A DNA stretch of 64,000 nucleotides, taken from contig JAAONU010000014.1 of assembly GCA_012932295.1 (NCBI GenBank), positions 35,681,977-35,745,976 of the forward strand. Reading direction: 5' to 3'. This DNA comes from Cyclina sinensis (lineage: Eukaryota; Mollusca; Bivalvia; Venerida; Veneridae). A model generated the notes under the pieces. That model was not told the DNA's origin, searched no databases, and saw nothing but the letters and a program-made list of their open reading frames with translations. Shown here piece after piece: positions 24,870-34,781 of this stretch (its first letter is position 1; each line of letters begins with the position of its first letter). The translations under genes and the position numbers were made by a program.

Positions 24870-27460
24870 AAATCTAACTAAAATTTATAGTAAACCAAAT
24901 CTTTCACTCTTTGCATAGTTTTTCTATGTATTCTAGTAAACATGATACAAAGCATTTGCATTTTTAACCATAAACATTCTTACAGGGACCATTTCAAAAA
25001 GTGACCCATGTTGCGGACTTTCTGGCTCGGCAACTGGGTAGACTTTAAAAGGCATGGTTCAAAAACTGTCGCAACTTCAAAAATAGCAGACGGATTATCA
25101 AAAATTAAACAGTTATGTAACCAGCTGATATTGTAGTATAAGACTGTATAAAAATAAAGCCTGAACCACCAAACAATGGTGTTTGTTTTATCTCTGAGTA
25201 CCAAAAATCATGCATTTTTCACAAAAAAGATCATAATCTGCCCAAGATAAAGCTAATTTAAGAGGTTTTCAAAATGAAGATAGACATATATTCCCCTATA
25301 AGATAGCCAGGCTTGATTTTCTGGAATAAGTCAGTAATTAGCACAACTGTATCACATTTACAGACCATACACTTGCTTCTGATAAAGAACAATGTTCAGC
25401 ATTTATCTAGGATAATGACCTTCTCTGTTTTTTAGGGAAACCCCTATTTCCAAAAAGTCCAAGTAGTGAACTATTTCTTTGATAAGAAAGTTGAATATGA
25501 CACTGGTTACTCTGATAAGAATGCTGAATACCTGAACAGAAAATTTCAGATCATTCTATAACAACTGTTCACACAGTAAGAACAACTTTTTCATTAAGAT
25601 GCCGAAAGGTAAAATAAAAAGACGCCAAGCAGGGGGGGGGGGGGTCAATTCCTACCCAGAAATAAAATGTCATCAGCTCACCAGTGCGCTGACATCTCTT
25701 CAGATACTTCTGTAGATTAGGATTACGCTCCTGAAGCACCTCTCTAGAAACCAACACTGCGACCAAGAAGGGACCTGAAAACAGAACAGGAGCATGACCA
25801 ACAAGGAAACAGAATAATCAATATGGAGAAATTTATTCAGATAATGAATAATGTGTATAGGGGACACAGTTCTATGGGGTGTAGAAATCTGAATGTTGTT
25901 CTGAACAGTGAGGTGAAACTGGGACTTGGTTCAAGACTGGAATTTAAGTGTTCTTCATGTGGATTTGTTTCAAAGAAAATGGACAACTACACAATATCCC
26001 GAAGCTCTAAAGGCGCAGCTGTAAATATGATGTTTGCTTCAGCATTGCATGATACAGCCATTGGACTTGAGAAAGGCAATCTTTTACTTGCCTCAATGGA
26101 TATACCTCCACCCTCCAAGTCACACGTGCAAACCCTTATAAACCGAGCCTCCGTCAACACGGTAAAACTCAATGATGAGGATATGACTCTCAAGAGGCAG
26201 CTTGTTGTTAAACAGAACCAGGAGCGTGGACAGAAGAACCCGCACCACCTGGACTTATCTTTTGATGGCCGTTACAATGCCAACAGAATGGTTTTATCAT
26301 ACAAACCTGGCCAGGCAGCGTCACACGCTTATGGTGTAGCTATAGAGAACAACACTAGCTTCAAGTACATTGTTGGCCTTGCTGTTCAAAATAAGCTTTG
26401 CTGGACTGGTGCCTATCTTCGGAATAAGGGGTTTGACATCACGTGTCCTGGAGGCCATACTGAATGTATGTACAGCAAATATTCCTTACATGAAGCCTCA
26501 TTCAGAAAGATCCATGGCTTTCAGTATTGCTGAGCAACTTTCAAAAGGAGAAATTCTAGTGCGTAACCTCACAACAGATGGGGACATCAAGACCCACCTC
26601 GGTATGTCTGACTTTTATGAGCAACTTGGCAATACTTAGACAGTCACTCGACAAGCAGACCCCTACCACCTGGGGAGCAGACAAGTCAGAAAAACGAGGC
26701 AGTCGAACTGGAGCCAAACCATGTTTGAAGGGAAGAAGCTTTCATATAAGGCTAAACAAGAAGCAACTGCAGCTCTAGAGAAGGACATTAAATCTAGGTG
26801 CCATGCCATTATTGAGAAGCTTCGAGTCGAGGGAGGTGGTGACCTGTCCAAACAATTAAAGCGCTTACCTTCAATCAAGGCTGCTACTGTAGAGTGTTAT
26901 GGTGGGAACTGCAGCTTCTGCCCCCATGACTCCCTTGTTTGCTCTGGTGTTGGTGGCATTGGTGACTGGTGTACACATCTACATATTTACCGACCCATGG
27001 CATACATCATCTGAAAATGACAAGAAATGACAGTGAATTACTATCGACCATCCTTGAAATACGACTCAGTGAGTAAGCTGTGGCAAGTGTCTCAAGTAAG
27101 ACGTCAACACAGGAATGTGAGGGTTTCAACAGAGCAGTACTCTGGACAATGCTCAAAGAAATCAACCTTTCAAGAAACTTTGATGAAGGTCTCGCATCAA
27201 AGACACTACAACTAAACAATTCATTACAAGAATCAGTATCAAAGAAAGTCTGCAGCATAACTGGACAGCCTTTTTCACCCCGAGCAAGAAGATACCTTAA
27301 TCACACATCAAATAGGTCACTCAGACATAAAAGTACCAGAAAACAAATAAGTTTAAAATGAACAGAAGAACTAACAGAGCTAAACTGGAGTTTACATACC
27401 ACCAGGCCAGAAACAAAGGCATTTACACTGAAGAGTACGCCAAAGGTCAAGTTGATGAAG

Positions 27461-29024
27461 TTGATATTGACAAAATTTCGTCATGGGCAGCTACATGGCT
27501 TGTTTCGTTCAACCCTTCTAAATCCGAATCTTTATTAGTCTCTAGAAAAAAACCAACACCTCAACATCCTGATTTACATATGAATAACCAAACTATTTCT
27601 GAAGTTTCAGAACACAAACATCTTGGAGTTTTTATTTCAAATGACTGCACTTGGCACTCACATATTGATTATATCAAAGATAAGGCATGGAAAAGGGTAA
27701 ATGTTATGAGAAAATTAAAATTTCACCTAGACAGAAAGTCACTCGAAATAATCTACATCTCTTTTATACGTCCATTACTAGAATACGCAGACATAATTTG
27801 GGGAAATGCTACAAATTATGAACTAGATGAACTTAATAAAATTCAAAATGAATGTGCTCGTATCGCATCAGGAGCTACACGTCTTGTTTCAATTGAAAAT
27901 TTAGCAAACGAATTAAATTGGGAATCTTTAGAAAAAAGAAGATATTATCATAGAATGATATTATTTTATAAAATTCAAAACGGACTAACTCCAGAATATC
28001 TTTCTTCAATAATCCCTCCAATGACAAATGACCGGTACAACTTAAGAAACTCATCTGATATTCCTGGAATATTTGCAAGAACAACACTTTATTATAATTC
28101 TTTTTTTCCTTCAGTTATTAGAGAATGGAACAATCTCCCACTTAATGTCCGAAACATATCCACCCTTTCTTCCTTTAAACGTTATTTCAAGGAAAATAAT
28201 CACCAAACACCCAAATACTATTATGTTGGTGATAGAAGACTTCAAATCCTTCATACTAGACTTAGAACAAAATGTAGTTCACTTAATTATCATTTATTCT
28301 TAAAAAGTATATCGGCATCGCCTCTGTGTATTTGCGGCCAAATAGAAAATAATTTTCATTATTTTTTCGAGTGCAGGCAATTTGATAATTCTAGGCGGAA
28401 ATTATTCCACAATCTAGCAAACATACACATTGACTTAAACATATTACTTTTTGGCAACCCAGAACTCTCTGATCAGATTAATACTATGATATTCGAACAA
28501 GTACACAATTACATCGATGAAACAAAACGATTTTTCTAATATTTAGTTACTTCTTTACTTAAAGACTTTATTGAGACTTTTAAATATCAAACCTTCTATT
28601 TTTCATATCTTGACTATCAAACTAAATATATCGTTATGTTTAGTTACATATATTTCCTATATCGATTTCTTAATTTTTTTTTCCCCATACTTCTTCCGTT
28701 CCAATACTTAAGTTGCATGTTTCAAAATTATTACTATAATCTTTGTACCTTTACGTTAGAGAAAGTTACATAACTCTTACCTGTTTATTCATTTATACTC
28801 TAATCATATATCATTTTCATTTCCTTGATTCTCAAATATATATGTTAGCTTGTTACGAATTAAGCACCTATTTCATGTTAGCCATTCATTAAGGAGAAGA
28901 ATTTTATAAGACTTTTTGTCTTTCATTCTAATCCTTTTTCATGAATATGTATTGTATATATATTGCTCTGAATTGTATATTATAAAATGACTGTATATAT
29001 TCTGAGAATAAATATGTTTAAACT
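27461..29024 (+). mobile_element. 5'-truncated LINE with 12-bp target duplication
   Basis: The insertion is bounded by the direct repeat 'aagttgatgaag' at 27,449-27,460 and 29,025-29,036, a clear target-site duplication. From 27,461 an open frame runs to TAA at 28,537. It encodes the end of a reverse transcriptase (ISSWAATWLVSFNPSKSESL, HKHLGVFISNDCTW, FIRPLLEYADIIWG), then a connector with FFPSVIREWNNLP, then a CICG...HYFFEC metal-binding-like end. This layout is that of Jockey/CR1/L2-type non-LTR elements. 28,540-29,024 is its 3' UTR, ending with 'aataaatatgtttaaact' and without a long poly(A). The coding part has no stop or frameshift, so the insertion looks young. By chance it is in frame with the host transposase, giving a 393-codon chimeric frame from 27,358. 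Confidence 0.9.
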
Positions 29025-29122
29025 AAGTTGATGAAGCAGGTCCCAGTTAATAAAAGTTAAAAGGTACAATGTAAAAGTTAAAGGAACCCCTAACAGCAAC
29101 ATAAAGCAGAAAAACAATGGGC

Positions 29123-29177
29123 TCCGTCACATTCATGGCAGAATGTCTGATGATGGCCTGATGCCGGCCGAAACGGA
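29123..29177 (+). ncRNA. Hammerhead-ribozyme-like motif
   Basis: The order of parts matches a hammerhead with open stem III. Stem III 5' arm TCCGT (29,123-29,127) is followed by cleavage-site C (GTC triplet, 29,126-29,128). Stem I ACATTC/GAATGT (29,129-29,134 with 29,141-29,146) is six perfect pairs closed by a 6-nt loop. The core CTGATGA is at 29,147-29,153. Stem II GGCC/GGCC (29,155-29,158 with 29,166-29,169) has a 7-nt loop. GAAA is at 29,170-29,173, and the stem III 3' arm ACGGA (29,173-29,177) gives five perfect pairs. The oddity is one extra T between the core and stem II, which may weaken or abolish activity. Hammerheads are known in several retroelement groups. Whether this one belongs to the Mutator-like unit or an older insertion is unclear. 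Confidence 0.55.
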
Positions 29178-29336
29178 AAGCTTCTGTTTGCTAAGTCTGA
29201 AACTAAAATGTACCGAAAAATGATATAGTATTATCATCATCTTTGATACATCCATATAATATAATACACTATGAAGTTAATTCTAAAACATAATCCTAAG
29301 CCCTGAAGTGTCCTTTAAATGAAAGAAAACCACATA

Positions 29337-29747
29337 TTAGGCACAAAAATCTTTTGTCAAGTGTAGCAGGCAATCTGGAAGGCGGTTTCCATTAACATCA
29401 AAATGACCATTGCACCTGGAGCGAGAAAAACAAGTTTTTCTTAAGTTATTACAACTACTCCCCTCAAATACAAGATGTCGGACATTTGTGCACAGCTTCT
29501 TGTTACATAAATGTGATGTCTGCTCAGAAGCAGGTACATCTAAATCTCTAAGTTGCACCATTAAAGCTACACGGTGACTTGTACGCGTCCTATGTCCAGC
29601 TGTCAGCGGGTCTCTCGGATCCCTGAAACGGAACTGTCCTCAACCTTGTTTATTTATACCACCAGTCCAAACAACACACTCTCCATTCTCATGCTGTCTG
29701 CTATTCAAGTAGAGTTTCCCCTCACACTGTTCAAAAAAATCATCCAT
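29337..29747 (-). pseudogene. His-Cys-box (I-PpoI-like) nuclease ORF with one stop
   Basis: On the minus strand, from ATG 29,747 the frame reads MDDFFEQ..., GECVVWTGGINKQG, stop (29,642-29,640, where the family usually has an aromatic before GQ), then GQFRFRDPRDP, SHRVALMVQL, TSHLCNKKLCTNVRHLVFEG, CNNLRKTCF and CNGHFD, ending at 29,337. The pattern W.G...GYGQ / H / SHLC....C....HL / N..R..C....C.GH is that of the zinc-binding His-Cys-box homing-endonuclease fold. The His of SHLC and the Asn of CNNLR fall where the I-PpoI catalytic His and metal-binding Asn lie. A pyrimidine-rich 'ctttttcttttttctg...ctag' just upstream of the ATG could be an acceptor, so a further exon is possible. It is convergent with the transposase. 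The single stop could be a disabling mutation or a sequence error. Confidence 0.65.
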
Positions 29748-30154
29748 TAGACCAGTGCTAGTTGTACAGAAAAAAGAAAAAGGTAGATTTTTTCTGTTAC
29801 TTCTTATCTAAAAATAATAATAATAACAAGAACAATAATTAAAAAAACAAAAATCAAAAAAATGTTTGAATTTCAAGCAAATGTTAAAAATAATGTCTTG
29901 TGCTTCTCAGGCTGCTTTGCACAAAAGCAGACGACAGAAAAGAAAGTTAACAGTTGAGGGGAGGTAACTCTTACCCTACAATACAGAAAATTCAAAGTTT
30001 TAAATTTTAAATTTAAATTAAAATAAAAAATCACAAACCTCAACAAGATCCTTTAATCTCCTTATTTCTTATGTCATCACTTAACAGCATGGAGAATTTC
30101 ATCACTTTCCATCACATACTTGTTGAGATATTCCATTTCAAAGTTTTGGCATAT

Positions 30155-32683
30155 AAATCTTACTAAAATTTATAGTAAACCAGATCTTTCACTCTTTGCA
30201 TAGTTTTTCTATGTATTCTAATAAACATGATACAAAGCATTTGCATTTTTAACCATAAACATTCTTACAGGGACCATTTCAAAAAGTGACCCATGTTGCG
30301 GACTTTCTGGCCCGGCAACTGGGTAGTCTTTGAAAGGAGGCATGGTTCAAAAACCCTTGCAACTTCAAAAATAGCAGATGGATTTTCAAAAAATAAACAG
30401 TTATGTAACCAGCTGATATTGTAGTATAAGACTGTATAAAAATAAAGCCTGAACCACCAAACAATGGTGTTTGTTTTATCTTTGAGTACCAAAAATCATG
30501 CATTTTTCACAAAAAATTCATAATCTGCCCAAGATAAAGCTAATTTAAGAGGTTTTCAAAATGAAGATAGACATATATTCCCCTATAAGATAGCCAGGCT
30601 TGATTTTCTGGAATAAGTCAGTAATTAGCACAACTGTATCACATTTACAGACCATACACTTGCTTCTGATAAAGAACAACAGCATTTATCTAGGATAATG
30701 ACCTTCTCTGTCTTCTAGGGAAACCCCTATTTCAAAAAGTCCAATTAGTGAACTATATCTTTGATAAGAATGTTGAATATGACACTGGTTACTCTGATAA
30801 GAATGCTGAATACCTGAACAGAAAATTTCAGATCATTCTATAACAACTGTTCACACAGTAAGAACAACTTTTTCATTAAGATGCCGAAAGGTAAAATAAA
30901 AAGACGCCGAGCGGGGGGTCAATTCCTACCCAGAAATAAAATGTCATCAGCTCACCAGTGCGCTGACATCTCTTCAGATACTTCTGTAGATGAGGATTAC
31001 GCTCCTGAAGCACCTCTCCAGAAACCAACACTGCGACCAAGGAGGGACCTGAAAACAGAACAGGAGCATGACCAACAAGGAAACAGAATATTCAATATGG
31101 AGAAATTTATTCAGATAATGAATGATGTGTATAAGGGACACAGTTCTATGGGGTGTAGAAATTTGAATGTTGTTCTGAACAGTGAGGTGAAACTGGGACT
31201 TGGTTCAAGACTGGAATTTAAGTGTTCTTCATGTGGATTTGTTTCAAAGAAAATGGACAGCTACACAATATGCCGAAGCTCTAAAGGTGCAGCTGTAAAT
31301 ATGATGTTTGCTTCAGCATTGCAGGATACAGCCTTTGGACTTGAGAAAGGCAAGCTTTTACTTGCCTCAATGGATATACCTCCACCCTCCAGGTCACACA
31401 TGCAAACCCTTATAAACCGAGCCTCCGTCAACACGGTAAAACTCAATGATGAGGATATGACTCTCAAGAGGCAGCTTGTTGTTAAACAGAACCAGGAGCG
31501 TGGACAGAAGAACCCGCACCACCTGGACTTATCTTTTGATGGCCGTAACAATGCCAACATAATGGTTTCATCATACAAACCTGGCCAGGCAGCGTCACAA
31601 GCTTATGGTGTAGCTATAGAGAACAACACTAGCTTCAAGTACATTGTTGGCCTTGCTGTTCAAAATAAGCTTTCCTGGACTGGTGCCTATCTTTGGAATA
31701 AGGGGTTTGACATAACGTGTCCTGGATGCCATACTGAATATACAGCAAATATTCCTTACATGATGCCTCATTCAGAAAGATCCATGGCTTTCAGTATTGC
31801 TGAGCAACTTTCAAAAGGAGAAATTCTAGTGCGTACCCTCCCATGGAGACACCAAGGCCCACCTCGGTATGTCTGACTTTTATGAGCAACTTGGCAATGC
31901 TTGGACAGTCACTCGACAAGCAGACCCCTACCACCTGGGGAGCAGACAAGTCAGAAAAACGAGGCAGTCGAACTGGAGCCAAACCATGTTTGAAGGGAAG
32001 AAGCTTTCATATGAGGCTAAACAAGAAGCAACTGCAGCTCTAGAGAAGGACATTAAATCTAGGTGCCATGCCATTATTGAGAAGCTTCGAGCCGAGGGAG
32101 GTGGTGACCTGTCCAAACAATTAAAGCGCTTACCTTCAATCAAGGCTGCTACTGTAGAGTGTTATGGTGGGAACTGCAGCTTCTGCCCCATGACTCCCTT
32201 GTTTGCTCTGGTGTTGGTGGCATTGGTGACTGGCAGTACACATCTACATATTTACCGACCCATGGCATACGTCATCTGAAAATGACAAGAAATGACAGTG
32301 AATTACTATCGACCATCCTTGAAATACGACTCAGTGAGTACGCTGTGGCAAGTGTCTCAAGTAAGACGTCAACACAGGAATGTGAGGGTTTCAACAGAGC
32401 AGTACTCTCGACAATGCTCAAAGAAATCAACCTTTCAAGAAACTTTGATGGAGGTCTCGCATCAAAGACACTACAACTAAACAATTCATTACAAGAATCA
32501 GTATCAAAGAAAGTCTGCAGCATAACTGGACAGCCTCTTTCACTCCGAGCAAGAAGATACCTAGATCATACATCAAATAGGTCACTCAGACATAAAAAGT
32601 ACCAGAAAACAAATAAGTTTAAAATGAACAGAAGAACTAACAGAGCTAAACTGGAGTTTACATACCACCAGGCTAGAAATAAA
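30155..32683 (+). mobile_element. Mutator-like element copy B (3'-truncated)
   Basis: Direct, same-strand copy of 24,870-27,419. Its transposase frame is open from ATG 30,881 for 331 codons (MPKGKIKRRRAGGQFLPRNK start; acidic N-terminal region; FIQIMNDVYKGHSSMGCRNL; CSSC; LDLSFDGR; TCPGCHTEY). It then breaks at about 31,838 by a 5-nt deletion relative to copy A, which removes the TTDGD motif and shifts frame. The next frame (31,869-32,279) has a further 1-nt loss in the CSFCP motif. The last frame runs to 32,692 and diverges from copy A after YHQARNK, losing about the last 18 codons and everything downstream. Lesions differ between copies, so neither encodes a full protein, while comparison recovers the intact domain order. 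Confidence 0.8.
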
Positions 32684-33920
32684 TATAAATGAAAAACATC
32701 AGGACAACAAATATATTTTTTCTATTACTTGATGGTGAATCGTTATTTTATTTGGCGAGTCGTTATTACTCTGTGGTGAATCGTTATATGAACCTAGCTG
32801 TGGCGAATCGTTACATTACCATCACATCAGCGTTTTTATGGCCTCTGAAATCACATGACATTAACATGATCGGCGGCCATATTTTAATGTTTACTTTTTC
32901 AAAAAAAAAAGGTTTATACAGTATTTCATGCAATTTGTGAAATTATGTATTTTTATCAACACAGATTATTCAAATCATAATTTACTAAATCCAGTAAGAG
33001 AACAGAAAAGACAACAGCGCACAACTGGTTCTGCTGAAGTGTCTCCTAAACTACAAGAGATTCGTTGTACACACAGTTTGGTAAAAAAAATGCCAGGCGT
33101 ATTTTATTATACGCCGCCCTGGATATTGGAATGCAGTAAGTAAAATTTCCATGGGGTGACGTAACTTTTTTTTAACATGTAAACTGACTTTACAGTGTGT
33201 TCTTTGTAACAAACGGTCTTTTGATTTGAGATCGCGAACTATTCTAAATTTTACGGAAATAGCCAATTTTAAACGAATGACTACGATGTTATTTTTAGTA
33301 AGGACGCGACTGTCAAACATTTAGTTTCAAGCATGGGTTCGAAATAACTAATTTTTTTTCCGAAAAAATTTTTTTCGTACGTGAACATTAAAAAAAAAAA
33401 TAAGCCAATTTATATTTTAGAATTATAGAGGTAGGAAAATAAAAAATATTATCTTTTGATAAGGTCAATGATATCTGTTTAATTCCACTCCCTTAATCAA
33501 AAACAGCATTATGTGGCAACAGCCAATTTTCTTACAGAGGAAGCAATGCCTTGGACTTGGCGTAGAATCATCTTTAAGTTTTAGAATTGAACATTAACAA
33601 ATGTCAGCCATATACAAAATTAGAGTGCAAAAAGATTATATTTGGTTAACCACAATATATTTAATCCAACATTACTAATTATCGCAACCCCCACTCCATT
33701 TGGCGGCGTTGGAACATTTGACCTGTCCTATTATTATTAATCTATCTATCCATCTTATCTTCGATTACTGCTTAACCCCCCTTTCGTGTATTATTAGCAG
33801 ACGCCCAGTCAATGCAAGAAAAAGGAATTTTAAAAAGCATTGACAGTGAGACGTCAAGTGAAAAAGTGAGGGTGAGAAACAATTAAAAGTGTTAATTTAT
33901 AGACAGAGTTTAAAATCGGT
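32684..33920. other. Spacer; small repeats and a hairpin only
   Basis: Four worn copies of a 'tggtgaatcgttat'-like motif lie at about 32,733-32,815. A short hairpin with 'ggcgta'/'tacgcc' arms lies near 33,094-33,115. No coding exon was recognised. Confidence 0.4.
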
Positions 33921-34375
33921 TTAAAACACATTCTGCTGCAGCTGTTCGTAGGCAATTTGACTTACTGCCTGCTTGAAGGATTCAAGCGTGGGCAAGAGCA
34001 CAATCTCAGACGGGATGTTATTCCATAGGATCAGTGTGCTTGGGAAAAATGAAAATTTGTAATAATTGACACTTGTATGGATTTGTCTATAGGCTAAGGG
34101 GTGAGTGTGACGAGTCATTCTCCTGGGGTTTTTCAAAATAAGTTGGGATAGGAATAGCTACACGAGAATAAACAATCTTATAAAACATTACCAATTTAGC
34201 ATCATTTCGTCTGTTTTGCAGAGATCTTAAACCGAGTGACTTTTGCATATCTGAGACACTGTCATATGTGGAATAGCTGTTATGTATCCATCTGATTGCT
34301 CTTCTTTACACCCTTTCTATTTTGTTGATACTATATTTAGTGTAGGATGACCATACTGAGGAGGAGTATTCTACC
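33921..34375 (-). mobile_element. LINE 3' fragment (RT tail)
   Basis: On the minus strand the frame reads VEYSSSVW, SINKIERV, stop, RRAIRW, LGLRSLQNRRNDAKLVMFYK, then after a frame change RMTRHTHPLAYRQIHT, FFPSTLILWNNIPSEI and FKQAV, ending at 33,921. This is the characteristic end of a Jockey/CR1/L2-type reverse transcriptase ORF. A stop replaces the expected Gln and a frameshift lies near 34,135. It belongs to a different subfamily from the LINE at 27.5 kb, judged by the sequence of the same segment. Confidence 0.8.
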
Positions 34376-34505
34376 TTATTTAAGTTCATCCCATTGTATC
34401 AGCGTGATTTATCATTTTCTGTATATGAAGTTTAAACGCATAAAAAGTATTCCTAGGTGTTATAATGGGATTCATAGAAGAAGCGTGCCACTGCACAAGC
34501 GTACT

Positions 34506-34571
34506 AGGAATAAGCGTACCACTTTATAGGAATAAGCGTACCACTTTATAGGAATAAGTGTACCTCATTTG
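34506..34571. repeat. 22-bp tandem repeat, three units
   Basis: 'aggaataagcgtaccacttt' followed by 'at' repeats at 34,506, 34,528 and 34,550 (the third diverges at its end). Confidence 0.9.
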
Positions 34572-34781
34572 AAATATATAGGGTTGTGAATTATTATAGT
34601 ATAAGGTGACAGGACTAACAATTAGTCGAAATTTATATATGTATTTTAATAGTTTAACAGTTTAATATGAGTTATTGAAGTCAAGTAAGTGCAAAAAAGG
34701 AAGAAAAAAAAACAGTTTAAATGGTAAAATGATAAAACAAGTTTCTGTTATTAAAATAAAAATGTTCAGACTACCAGCAAC

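Larger units (their letters stand above)
24870..30154 (+). mobile_element. Mutator-like element copy A (interrupted by LINE)
   Basis: 24,870-27,460 is nearly identical to 30,155-32,683. The plus-strand frame encodes a transposase I assign to the animal 'Mutator-like transposase' group. It has FIQIMN...GCRNLNVVLNSE, a CSSC knuckle, LDLSFDGR (first putative catalytic Asp), SW-like TCPG, a GEILVRNLTTDGDIKTHLGM stretch (second putative Asp), and a C-rich CYGGNCSFCPHDSLVC motif. Lesions include a G-homopolymer expansion near 25,630, stops in the N-terminal part (TAG 25,717 and 25,744), a stop after EQLGNT (26,637), and a 1-nt loss near 26,969. The tail reads ...YHQARNKGIYTEEYAKGQVDE, is interrupted by a LINE at 27,461, and resumes at 29,037 as AGPS then stop. 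29,052-30,154 continues to the start of copy B and carries a hammerhead-like motif and a convergent nuclease ORF. Assigning that part to the same element is inference. Confidence 0.75.
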
